A stretch of DNA of 64,000 nt. Origin: Bacteroidales bacterium UBA7258 (lineage in GTDB: Bacteria > Bacteroidota > Bacteroidia > Bacteroidales > UBA932). Positions 51,857 through 59,993 of the stretch are shown in pieces. The notes under the pieces were generated by a model that saw only the letters and a list, made by a program, of their open reading frames with translations, was not told the DNA's origin and did no database searches. Each line of letters opens with the position of its first letter. Within the stretch, counting starts at the first letter, position 1. A program made the position numbers and the translations under genes. The stretch is taken from the NCBI GenBank assembly GCA_002472565.1, contig DKSK01000014.1, positions 105,891 to 169,890 of the forward strand, given 5' to 3'.

Positions 51857-53016
51857 TATACTTTGTTTATCAATTCTTTGGCCTTGGCGAATATCTCATT
51901 GTTGGTGGCCAGGATTTCGGTGAGCCCGGGTTCCTTTACGAAGGAAGTCAGGTCCATGCAGTGCTCCACGATTGCAGGTATCTGGTAGAAGCTGATTCTG
52001 TCGTTGAGATAGGCGGCGACCGCGGCCTCGTTGGCCGCGTTCATGGCGCAAGGAATGTTGCCTCCCCGTTTCGTGGCTTCGAAGGCGAGGCCCAGAGCCG
52101 GGAACTTTTCGTAGTCGGGCTTCTCGAAGGTAAGGCTTCCGAGCTGGGCGAAGTCGAGCCGCTTGCTCTCCAAAGGCAGCCTCTGAGGGTAGGCGAGGGC
52201 GTACTGTATAGGCTCCCTCATGTCAGGGCAGGCCAGCTGGGCGATCACCGAACCGTCCTCGAACTCTATCATAGAATGGATGACGCTCTGTGGCTGGATT
52301 ATGATGTTGATTTTCTCCGGCGCCATGTCGAAGAGCCATTTGGCCTCGATCATCTCGAAACCCTTGTTCATCATAGTGGCCGAATCAATGGTGATCTTCG
52401 CACCCATCGACCAGTGCGGATGGCGCAGGGCCTGATCCTTGGTGGCCTTGGCTATCTCCTCCTTCGACCAGGTCCTGAACGGACCTCCCGAAGCCGTGAG
52501 GTGGATTTTGCTGATCTTGTTGCCCTCTGAGCCCTGGAGGCACTGGAAAATCGCCGAGTGTTCCGAATCTATCGGAAGCAGGCTTATTCCCTTCCGCTTC
52601 ACGAGGTCCATTACGAGGCCTCCGGCCGTGACAAGAGTCTCCTTATTCGCCAGGGCGAGAGTCTTTCCGGCCTCTATAGCTGCGATGGAAGGTCTGAGGC
52701 CGCTGAAACCGACCAGAGCGATTACGACCATGTCGATATTTTCGCCGGAGACTAGTCTGCAAGCCTCGTCAATTCCGGCATAGACCGCGGTTCCGGAGCC
52801 TTCCAGGGCGTTTTGGGTATCCTGGAAGAAGTCTCTGTTGCAGATTACCGCAGCCTTAGCCCCGAACTCCCTGGCCTGCTGCGAGAGCCTCTCCCAGCTG
52901 TTGTTCGCCGTGAGAAGCTCGACCTCGAAGAGGTCAGGATGTTGGCGTACTACGTCGAGGGTCTGCCGTCCTATGGAGCCGGTGGACCCGAAAATCGCTA
53001 TGTGTTTCTTGCCCAT
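51856..53016 (-). CDS. dxr: 1-deoxy-D-xylulose 5-phosphate reductoisomerase
   Basis: NADPH enzyme of the methylerythritol phosphate route to isoprenoids: rearranges and reduces DXP to MEP. The 386-residue product has the Rossmann loop IAIFGSTGSIGRQTL at residues 5-19, LANKETLVTAG, the metal and substrate segment PIDSEHSAIFQCL and TASGGPFRTW, NMNKGFEMIEAKWLF-type MMNKGFEMIEAKWLF. The start at 53016 is chosen because a longer in-frame extension overlaps the upstream gene with unrelated sequence. It feeds uppS elsewhere in the window. Confidence 0.97.
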   Translation of the reverse strand: MGKKHIAIFGSTGSIGRQTLDVVRQHPDLFEVELLTANNSWERLSQQAREFGAKAAVICNRDFFQDTQNALEGSGTAVYAGIDEACRLVSGENIDMVVIALVGFSGLRPSIAAIEAGKTLALANKETLVTAGGLVMDLVKRKGISLLPIDSEHSAIFQCLQGSEGNKISKIHLTASGGPFRTWSKEEIAKATKDQALRHPHWSMGAKITIDSATMMNKGFEMIEAKWLFDMAPEKINIIIQPQSVIHSMIEFEDGSVIAQLACPDMREPIQYALAYPQRLPLESKRLDFAQLGSLTFEKPDYEKFPALGLAFEATKRGGNIPCAMNAANEAAVAAYLNDRISFYQIPAIVEHCMDLTSFVKEPGLTEILATNNEIFAKAKELINKV

Positions 53017-53020
53017 TCTC

Positions 53021-53872
53021 TCAGAAATTGATGTATTTGACAGGATCCTCGGCCTCGCCCTTGTACCAGAGCTCAAAGCGGAGATTGTCCCCGTTTTCGA
53101 CCGTGCCGTTGTTGCCGATAAGGGCTACGGGAGTCCCGGCCTTGACCTTGTCGCCGGTAGAGCAGAGAAGTTTCTGGTTATGTCCGTAGACGGAGATAAT
53201 GTCGTCATCATGCTGGATAACTACCGTATATGCTCCCATGTCGCTCCAGCCGGCATAAATCACGGTCCCGTCCAGGGTAGCCATGACAACGGAATTGGCC
53301 GGGGCGCTTACCTCGACGCAAGGATGGAGCACGGCATCAAAGCCCTGGCTCACCACGCCTTTGAGAGGGGTGAAGAAATGTTTGCCCTCGATTGGAAGAG
53401 ACCTAGGGGCTCCGGCCATCATGGCCTTCTGCTCAGAGGCCTTTATGTCCTCGCTCAGCAGAGAGTCGTTCGCGGAGACCTCAGAAGCCTTGGCTACGAT
53501 GGCCGAGTCGGGTTCGTGCTGCCTGACAAGACTGTCGATTCTAATCGGGTCCTCGCCTTCGAAGACTTTCCGCAGGTTCGCGGAGTAGAATTCCCATTCT
53601 TTGACCTGACGCTCCAGAGAATCCAGCCTGATTGCGTTGGTGATGGCCGCGTGTCTGGTCGATGAATCAGGGTAGCCCGGGATGAAGGTTCTCAGAGGAG
53701 TGAAGGCGAAGATACAGAAGGCGAGAACCAAGACCAGAAGGGTCGCAGAAAAAATCCTGATAAAGAGGCCGTTCCTGGTGAATCTTGTGACCCACAGCGT
53801 TTTATGATTGATGTCGTTGACGAGCGAAAGCCTGAAATTCTCCGTCTTCGGTTCCTTATTCTGTTTTGACAT
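53021..53872 (-). CDS. M23-family (LytM-like) membrane protein with degenerate catalytic residues
   Basis: A 283-residue protein with an N-terminal cytoplasmic tail, one membrane segment (about 37-59), a helical linker, and a LytM/peptidase M23 fold at about 168-282 (GVVSQGFDAVLHPCVEVSAPANSVVMATLDG). The zinc motif HxxxD reads HPCVE (H183, E187), the central histidine is present (YGHN, H231), but the closing HxH reads NLR (263-265). Loss of the last ligand suggests no peptidase activity. Degenerate LytM proteins act as activators of amidases in other bacteria, so a regulator of wall remodelling is a fair inference. It is four bases before dxr on the same strand. Confidence 0.8.
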   Translation of the reverse strand: MSKQNKEPKTENFRLSLVNDINHKTLWVTRFTRNGLFIRIFSATLLVLVLAFCIFAFTPLRTFIPGYPDSSTRHAAITNAIRLDSLERQVKEWEFYSANLRKVFEGEDPIRIDSLVRQHEPDSAIVAKASEVSANDSLLSEDIKASEQKAMMAGAPRSLPIEGKHFFTPLKGVVSQGFDAVLHPCVEVSAPANSVVMATLDGTVIYAGWSDMGAYTVVIQHDDDIISVYGHNQKLLCSTGDKVKAGTPVALIGNNGTVENGDNLRFELWYKGEAEDPVKYINF

Positions 53873-53894
53873 TCGGCTTCATTTGCTAACTTTG
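53865..53894 (+). promoter_or_regulatory. Promoter of ruvX-def-pgm-M23 operon
   Basis: TTTG at 53865-53868 and TAACTTTG at 53887-53894, spaced by 18 bases. The predicted transcript start is about 53900, so ruvX (ATG 53901) may be translated from a leaderless mRNA. Confidence 0.65.
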
Positions 53895-53900
53895 TATTCC

Positions 53901-54410
53901 ATGGAAAGAGTCATAGGCATAGATTACGGTAAGAAACGGACAGGCGTCGCGGTCAGCGACCCTCTCCGGATTTTCGCTACAGCCCTGGACACGGTTCCTA
54001 CTGCAAATATAATAGATTACCTCAGAAAATATGCAGAAAAGGAGACGATTGTCCGCTTCGTAATCGGCTATCCGAAGAACATGGACGGGACTCCTTCCGA
54101 GGCGGCCGCCGGGGCGGCGGCCCTCTCGACGACCCTCTCGAAAGCTTTTCCCGGGGTGCCTGTGGATTTCGAAGACGAGCGCTTCACCTCCGTCCTTGCG
54201 CACAGGGCCATGATAGACGGCGGCATGAAGGCTTCCGACAGGAGGGACAAGAAAAGCGTCGACAAGATCAGCGCCGCCATCATCCTGCAGAGCTGGCTTG
54301 ACCGCTCTGCTGGTGGCACATCTTTTGCTGACATTCCCAAGCCTGCATTTGATTCCGTGCCGGAATCCCTTTCATCGAAGGTGTCCAGGCGCAAGCATAG
54401 AAAACATTAG
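53901..54410 (+). CDS. ruvX: Putative Holliday junction resolvase YqgF/RuvX
   Basis: RNase H-like fold protein, essential in several bacteria; linked to Holliday junction cleavage or to 16S pre-rRNA 5' end processing. The 169-residue product starts MERVIGIDYGKKRTGVAVSDP with the first catalytic aspartate, then FVIGYPKNMDGTPSEAA and the DERFTSVLA and KSVDKISAAIILQSWLD motifs. The C-terminus is extended by a basic tail. The start at 53901 is fixed by the family N-terminus and promoter. Longer frames reach back into the divergent M23-like gene. Confidence 0.93.
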   Translation: MERVIGIDYGKKRTGVAVSDPLRIFATALDTVPTANIIDYLRKYAEKETIVRFVIGYPKNMDGTPSEAAAGAAALSTTLSKAFPGVPVDFEDERFTSVLAHRAMIDGGMKASDRRDKKSVDKISAAIILQSWLDRSAGGTSFADIPKPAFDSVPESLSSKVSRRKHRKH

Positions 54411-54450
54411 CGAGGACGCGGAAGGCAGTCCTCGCCGCTTACATATTAAA

Positions 54451-55005
54451 ATGATACAACCAATTTACCTATATGGTTCCGCCGTCCTCAGAGAGGTCGC
54501 GAAACCAGCGGATCTGACCCAGAAAGAACATCTCGCCGCTCTTGTCCAGGATCTCAAGGATACCCTCGCCCATGCTGACGGCTGCGGTCTGGCGGCCCCT
54601 CAGATAGGGGTCAGCGAGAGGGTGCTGATTGTCGACGGAACGGGCATGACCGAGGTCTATGACTATCTCAAGGACTTTAAGAGGGTGATGATCAACCCCG
54701 TGGTGACGGCCAGAAGCGAGAAAACCTGCGAGTATGAAGAAGGCTGCCTGAGCATTCCGGACTTATATGCGACAGTCACCCGTCCTGAATCCATTACCGT
54801 GGAGTATTACGACGAGAATCTCGAAAAGGTCAGCGAAACATTTGACAAATTCGCCTGCAGAATGGTTGAACATGAGCTCCAGCACCTGGACGGCCACATG
54901 TTCGTGGATATCGTTTCCCCGATAAGGAAGAAAATGATTTCCCGCAAGCTGAAAGACATCTCCCTCGGGAAGAAACATGCCAGATACGCAACAAAAATCA
55001 AGTAA
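54451..55005 (+). CDS. def: Peptide deformylase
   Basis: Metalloenzyme that removes the N-formyl group from new proteins. The 184-residue product has all three motifs: GCGLAAPQIG (residues 44-53), EEGCLSIPD with the metal-binding cysteine, and the metal site VEHELQHLDG. Long in-frame sequence upstream lies inside ruvX; the ATG at 54451 (MIQPIYLYGSAVLREVA) is the fitting start. It follows ruvX by 40 bases and precedes the phosphohexomutase by three. Confidence 0.97.
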   Translation: MIQPIYLYGSAVLREVAKPADLTQKEHLAALVQDLKDTLAHADGCGLAAPQIGVSERVLIVDGTGMTEVYDYLKDFKRVMINPVVTARSEKTCEYEEGCLSIPDLYATVTRPESITVEYYDENLEKVSETFDKFACRMVEHELQHLDGHMFVDIVSPIRKKMISRKLKDISLGKKHARYATKIK

Positions 55006-55008
55006 GCC

Positions 55009-56367
55009 ATGGGAGCCTTTCATGCATATGATATAAGAGGTGTCTGGAACAAGGATTTCGACAAGGACACCTGCTACAAGGTCGGTTATTTCATTCCTCA
55101 GCTTCTTTCGGCGGACAAGGTGCTCGTCGGAAGGGATTGCAGACTCTCCTCGCCGGAGATTCATGATGCCCTCATCTCTGGTATTACGGATGCCGGGGCT
55201 GATGTCTATGATCTCGGGCTCAGTACGACCCCGCTGGTCTATTTCGGGACGGCAAAGTACGGTTTCAAAGCCTCAGTCCAGATTACCGCTTCCCATAACC
55301 CGAAGGAATACAACGGGATGAAGGTAAGCAAAGCTGACGCTCTTCCGGTCGGACTTGACAGCGGACTCGGACAGATAAGGGACTGGATCGCTGAAGGCCG
55401 CCCTACCCCTAAGTCTGCAAAGCCGGGAGTAGTGCATCAGATGGACATTAAGGAAGAGTATCTGTCTTTCCTCATGGGTTACAAGGCCGATCTTTCCTCT
55501 CTCAAGCTTGCTTTCGACCTTTCCAACGGCATGGCCAATCTCTTCGCCAAGAAAATCTACGGAGCTGAGCCTTACTATATCAATGACACCTTGGATGGTT
55601 CCTTCCCCGGCCACGAGCCTAATCCTCTGATTCATGACAACATCATCCCTCTGGAGAATCTGGTCAAAAAGGTCCATGCCGATGCCGGCGTGATCTATGA
55701 CGGGGATGCAGACAGGGTGATGTTTGTCGACGAGAAAGGACAGAACATAGCGCCGGACCTCATTATCGCCCTCCTTGCCCATTATTTTGTTGACGAGAGA
55801 GGAGAGAAGGGGATTGTCCTTCAGGATATACGCAGTTCCAAGGCCATCGCCGAGTATCTTGCTCCGATGGGTCTTGATGTCCACACCTGGAAGGTCGGCC
55901 GCGCCAATGCCGCGGTCAAGCTCCGCGAACTCGACGGTCTGTGGGGAGGCGAGCTTGCCGGGCATTACTATTTCCGTGACTTCTTCTATTCGGACAGCGG
56001 ACTTCTTGCTTCTCTTCTCGTGCTGCGTATCGTTTCCCGCGCCCGACGCGAGGGCAAGACTTTCAGCGAGCTTATCGGGGGTATAGCAAGGTATCAGAAT
56101 TCGGGAGAAATCAATTACCGGGTTGAGGACAAACAAGCGGCCATGGATGCCGTCCGTGAGTATTTCACCTCCAAGGAGAAACCGACTGCGATGATGGATT
56201 TTGACGGCTACCGCGTAGAGTTCCCTCACTGGTGGTTCAACATCAGGCCTTCGAACACGGAACCATATCTCCGCTTCATCTGCGAAGCCACCACAAAGGA
56301 AGTTCTCGATGAAAAAATCGCCGAGACCGACGAGATATTAAGGACCCGCTTCGGCGCAACCAGATAG
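55009..56367 (+). CDS. Phosphoglucomutase/phosphomannomutase family protein
   Basis: A 452-residue alpha-D-phosphohexomutase that moves phosphate between C1 and C6 of hexose phosphates. Motifs: active-site phosphoserine loop TASHNP (S95), metal loop DGDADRVMF, sugar loop GGELAGHYYF and the phosphate loop RPSNTEPYLR near the C-terminus. The GGELAGHYYF sugar loop, instead of GEMSGH, is found in PMM/PGM-type enzymes, but the sugar (glucose, mannose or glucosamine) is not resolved. It is translationally close to def and the M23/LysM gene. Confidence 0.92.
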   Translation: MGAFHAYDIRGVWNKDFDKDTCYKVGYFIPQLLSADKVLVGRDCRLSSPEIHDALISGITDAGADVYDLGLSTTPLVYFGTAKYGFKASVQITASHNPKEYNGMKVSKADALPVGLDSGLGQIRDWIAEGRPTPKSAKPGVVHQMDIKEEYLSFLMGYKADLSSLKLAFDLSNGMANLFAKKIYGAEPYYINDTLDGSFPGHEPNPLIHDNIIPLENLVKKVHADAGVIYDGDADRVMFVDEKGQNIAPDLIIALLAHYFVDERGEKGIVLQDIRSSKAIAEYLAPMGLDVHTWKVGRANAAVKLRELDGLWGGELAGHYYFRDFFYSDSGLLASLLVLRIVSRARREGKTFSELIGGIARYQNSGEINYRVEDKQAAMDAVREYFTSKEKPTAMMDFDGYRVEFPHWWFNIRPSNTEPYLRFICEATTKEVLDEKIAETDEILRTRFGATR

Positions 56368-56370
56368 CCC

Positions 56371-57408
56371 ATGAATCTTACATATTTGAAATTTTCTATG
56401 GCCGCGGCCGTGACCATCATATCCGCACTCGCGCTACCGGCCCAGAATGACACCATGAAGTCGAAGCCCGAGGTTCTGGTCCCGAGGCCGTCCCTCGAAT
56501 CAGTTCCTTCTATGGATGCTTCCAAGAAGGTGCTCGACACCTTGGATTTTGATGATTCCGGTCTCCAGATAGTCCTTTACTCTGACAACACATGGAAATA
56601 TTACAAGGGCCCCGGCTACATTCTGGACAATTCGGTCTTTGATGAGAAATGGACCTCAAATTATCCTGATTCATACAGGATTCCGCTTGACAGCATCCCT
56701 GAAAGGACTACAATCTGGGTGGTAGATACTCTGAGCGACTACCGCTGCCCTGACATCGCGAAAATCTATTCGCCCTTCGGCTACCGCCATGGGCACCGCC
56801 ACAGCGGAGTCGACATCCCTCTTCGTACGGGCGACCCTGTCTATGCCGCCTTCGCAGGAAAAGTCCGTTTCTCGAAGTATTACCACGGTTACGGCAATCT
56901 CGTCATAATCAGACATGAAAACGGACTGGAGACCTTTTATGCCCATCTTTCGAAGAGAAATGTAGAGGAGGGAGACTGGGTTGACGCCGGACAGCAGATA
57001 GGTCTGGGCGGGGCGACTGGACGCGCCACCGGGGCTCATCTGCATTTCGAGACTCGTTATAAGGGCTATGCTTTTGATCCTCAGAGGATTATCGATTTTG
57101 AGAGTGGGGAGTTGCGCAATCGCGTCTTCACCCTTGACCGCAGCTATCTTGATATCAGAAGCCGCTTTGATTCCGATGAGAAAGCAAATCTTCTGGCGGA
57201 CTCCAAGAGTGTAAATACCGCCCGTGAGGCGTCAAAGTCTTCTCCGGCCTCTTCCACTTCTGCGGTTTATCACACGATAAGGAAGGGCGACACCCTATAT
57301 AGCCTTGCCCTCCGCTACCATACGAGTGTCAAGCGTATCTGCGCCCTCAACAACAACTTGAGTTCTGGGACAACTCTCAAACTTGGCCGCCGCATCCGCA
57401 TAAAATAA
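56371..57408 (+). CDS. M23 peptidase with C-terminal LysM domain
   Basis: A 345-residue exported endopeptidase that cuts peptidoglycan cross-bridges. After an N-terminal signal sequence there is a family-specific region (about 50-125), then a complete LytM/M23 domain with HRHSGVD (H144, D148), YAHL (H192) and HLHFE (H223, H225), so all zinc and catalytic residues are present, unlike the degenerate M23 gene at 53021-53872. A LysM wall-binding domain occupies about 302-345 (HTIRKGDTLYSLALRYHTS). It is the last gene of the ruvX-def-mutase unit. Confidence 0.93.
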   Translation: MNLTYLKFSMAAAVTIISALALPAQNDTMKSKPEVLVPRPSLESVPSMDASKKVLDTLDFDDSGLQIVLYSDNTWKYYKGPGYILDNSVFDEKWTSNYPDSYRIPLDSIPERTTIWVVDTLSDYRCPDIAKIYSPFGYRHGHRHSGVDIPLRTGDPVYAAFAGKVRFSKYYHGYGNLVIIRHENGLETFYAHLSKRNVEEGDWVDAGQQIGLGGATGRATGAHLHFETRYKGYAFDPQRIIDFESGELRNRVFTLDRSYLDIRSRFDSDEKANLLADSKSVNTAREASKSSPASSTSAVYHTIRKGDTLYSLALRYHTSVKRICALNNNLSSGTTLKLGRRIRIK

Positions 57409-57460
57409 GCCCTAGCCTCGGATGGAGCCTTCTCTCGCGCAGCCCCGCTCCTGAAAGTTT

Positions 57461-57505
57461 GAATATCCGAATATCCGCCTCGAACGTCCGGATATCCGGA
57501 TATTT
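57461..57505. repeat. Inverted repeat of ATATCCG units upstream of bglX
   Basis: Left arm GAATATCCGAATATCCG (57461-57477) and right arm CGGATATCCGGATATT (57489-57504) are near-perfect complements around an 11-base spacer. Each arm is itself a direct repeat of an eight-base unit. It lies 36 bases before the bglX ATG and 50 after the M23 stop. It could be a terminator or an operator. Confidence 0.6.
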
Positions 57506-57540
57506 TCATTATTTTTAGGCGGGAAAATCCACTAAACACT

Positions 57541-59892
57541 ATGAACAAAATATTGATTATCGGAGCCCTCTCTCTGGCCCTGACCATGGCCGGCTCAAAT
57601 GCTTCCGCCAGAAAAACCAAACAGACACCAGCCACAAAAGAATTCCATTTCAAGACAGGCGATGATGAGCGGAGAGATGCCTTCGTCAGCGATCTTATGT
57701 CCAAGATGAGCCTCGAGGAAAAACTCGGACAGCTCAACTTGGCCTCATCCTGGATGTTCCGCTCCACTGCCTCCGACTCCCAGAAGGAAGAAACGATGGA
57801 GGGAGTCAGAAAGGGGATGTACGGGGCTCTCTATGGCTTCAATGACGTTGCCCAGCTCCGCCAAATCCAGGAAGAGGCCATCAAAGGGAGTCCGAACAAG
57901 ATTCCATATTTTTTCGGCATGGACGTAATTCATGGGCTTGAAACAGCCTTCCCGATTCCTTTGGCCATGGCTTCTTCATGGGACACGACTATGGTGCGGC
58001 AGGCCATGAAGATAGCAGGAACGGAAGCAAGGGCGACCGGCATCACCTGGGTTTTCAGTCCTATGGTGGACATCTGCCGCGACCCTAGATGGGGCAGAAT
58101 AGCCGAAGGCAATGGCGAAGACCCTTTCCTCGGAGGAGAGATGGCCAAAGCCTATGTGAGGGGCTATCATGAGGCCGGAGTCATCCCTTGCGTAAAGCAT
58201 TATGCTCTCTATGGCGCAGCCCTCGGAGGAAGAGACTACAATTCTGTCTTCCTCTCTCGTCAAGAGGCTTTCAACGGCTACATGAGGCCATATCAGCAGG
58301 CCGCCCTCGAGGGAGCCGAATCCTTCATGAGTTCATTCAATGAGTTTGAAGGAATCCCAGCCACCGCCAACCATTATCTTCTTACCGATGTCCTACGTGG
58401 TATGTATGGCTTCAAGGGCTTCGTCGTCAGCGATGCGACTGCCGTCATGGAAGTGAGCAGGCATGGACTCGGCGACCTCCAGGAGGTCTCGGCCCTTGCC
58501 CTGAAGGCCGGGCTCGACATGGACATGAATTCGAATGGCTTCATCGGAACCCTCAAGAAGTCGCTCTACGAGGGTAAGGTCAGCATGGATGACATTGACC
58601 TTGCCGTCCGCCGCATTCTCAACGTGAAATGGAAGCTCGGTCTCTTCGATGATGCTTATAACGCCCTGGATGTCAATGCGCCGGCGGAACAGGTCTACAC
58701 TCCTGAGAATCGCTCCTTCGCCCGCACCCTTGCGGATGAATGCATTGTCCTTCTCAAGAACGACGGCGTTCTTCCTCTGAAGAAGAGTGTCAAGGTGGCG
58801 ATAGTGGGCCCTCTCGCCGACAATCCTTCCGAGATGCTGGGTTCATGGTCTATGTCAAGTCATGGTGCTGATTGTATTTCGTTCGCCCAGGGACTGCGCT
58901 CAGTTCTTGGATCGTCCAATGTTTCAGTGGCCGAGGGCTGCTGGGTCACGGCCGATTCTACCGAGGAGGAGATTCTTCGAGGCGGCATGACAGCCGGTCT
59001 TTTCGGCGTCGGACCTTCTGCTCCGAAGGCTCATCAGAGACCTCTTGACGAGATGATAGACGAGGCTCTTAGAGCCTCTGTGGGCGCGGACGTAGTGATT
59101 GCGGCCCTGGGCGAGCTCAACGCAATGAACGGCGAGGGTTCTTCCCGTTCGGACATTTCTCTTCCGGAGCCTCAGAAAAAGCTTCTCAAGGCCCTCGGCA
59201 AGCTCGGAAAGCCGATCGTTCTTCTCCTCTCGACCGGCCGTCCTCTCGTGCTGACCGAGGAGGATGCCGACCCTTCGGTCAACGCCATCGTATGTTCATG
59301 GAACCTTGGTTCCGAGGCCGGTAATGCCGTGGCCGATGTCCTTTTCGGGGACGTGAATCCTTCTGCGAAAATTACCGCAAGCTTTCCTCGTTCGGTCGGC
59401 CAGCTCCCGACGGTCTACTATAATCATAAGTCTACCGGAAGGCCTTGGCCGGACTATAAGTCTTATAAGCGTTTCAGCTCAAATTATCAGGATGTCATCA
59501 ACGCTCCTCTCTATCCTTTTGGCTACGGCTTGAGCTATACGACCTTTACTTACGGGGATGTTTCCCTTTCTGAGGCTTCGATGCCTGAAGACGGGACCGT
59601 CACGGCTTCCGTAAGGGTGACCAACAGCGGATCGCGTCCGGGTGTCGAGGTCGTGCAGTTGTACATCCATGACATTTATTCGACCTCTACCCGTCCGGTG
59701 AAAGAACTCAAGGGTTTCCAGAGGCTTTCTCTCGAGCCGGGGGAGTCCAAGGTCGTCAGCTTCAAGATCAACGCCGACCTCCTCTCCTACTATAACCATG
59801 AGCTTGAGTGGGTAGCGGAACCTGGCGATTTCGACATCATGATCGGCGGCAACAGCCGTGACGTTAAGTCTGCCCGCCTGACTCTCAGATAA
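57541..59892 (+). CDS. bglX: Glycoside hydrolase family 3 beta-glucosidase
   Basis: A 783-residue exported enzyme (signal peptide to about residue 23) that releases terminal beta-linked glucose or related sugars. It has the GH3 N-terminal barrel with FSPMVDICRDPRWGRIAEGNGEDP and the catalytic nucleophile aspartate D298 in FVVSDATAVMEV, the C-terminal sandwich domain (ECIVLLKNDGVLPLKKSVKVAIVGPLADN) and a fibronectin-III-like end (about 680-783). This is the BglX arrangement of periplasmic beta-glucosidases. No PUL-type SusC/SusD pair is nearby. It is convergent with the sugar-catabolic operon that follows. Confidence 0.95.
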   Translation: MNKILIIGALSLALTMAGSNASARKTKQTPATKEFHFKTGDDERRDAFVSDLMSKMSLEEKLGQLNLASSWMFRSTASDSQKEETMEGVRKGMYGALYGFNDVAQLRQIQEEAIKGSPNKIPYFFGMDVIHGLETAFPIPLAMASSWDTTMVRQAMKIAGTEARATGITWVFSPMVDICRDPRWGRIAEGNGEDPFLGGEMAKAYVRGYHEAGVIPCVKHYALYGAALGGRDYNSVFLSRQEAFNGYMRPYQQAALEGAESFMSSFNEFEGIPATANHYLLTDVLRGMYGFKGFVVSDATAVMEVSRHGLGDLQEVSALALKAGLDMDMNSNGFIGTLKKSLYEGKVSMDDIDLAVRRILNVKWKLGLFDDAYNALDVNAPAEQVYTPENRSFARTLADECIVLLKNDGVLPLKKSVKVAIVGPLADNPSEMLGSWSMSSHGADCISFAQGLRSVLGSSNVSVAEGCWVTADSTEEEILRGGMTAGLFGVGPSAPKAHQRPLDEMIDEALRASVGADVVIAALGELNAMNGEGSSRSDISLPEPQKKLLKALGKLGKPIVLLLSTGRPLVLTEEDADPSVNAIVCSWNLGSEAGNAVADVLFGDVNPSAKITASFPRSVGQLPTVYYNHKSTGRPWPDYKSYKRFSSNYQDVINAPLYPFGYGLSYTTFTYGDVSLSEASMPEDGTVTASVRVTNSGSRPGVEVVQLYIHDIYSTSTRPVKELKGFQRLSLEPGESKVVSFKINADLLSYYNHELEWVAEPGDFDIMIGGNSRDVKSARLTLR

Positions 59893-59936
59893 GCACCCGC
59901 CAAGGCTCTGTTCCTTCATCTCTCCCGTTAATACAC

Positions 59937-59974
59937 AAAAAAAGTGGCCACCTGACTGATAATCAGATGGCCAC
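59937..59974 (-). terminator. Intrinsic terminator of the FAD oxidoreductase operon
   Basis: Read on the minus strand: arms GTGGCCATCTGA and TCAGGTGGCCAC (one mismatch) with a seven-base loop, followed by seven Ts (plus strand A 59937-59943), just after the stop codon of the FAD oxidoreductase gene. Confidence 0.85.
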
Positions 59975-59993
59975 GTTAGTTTATCGTGAAAGC

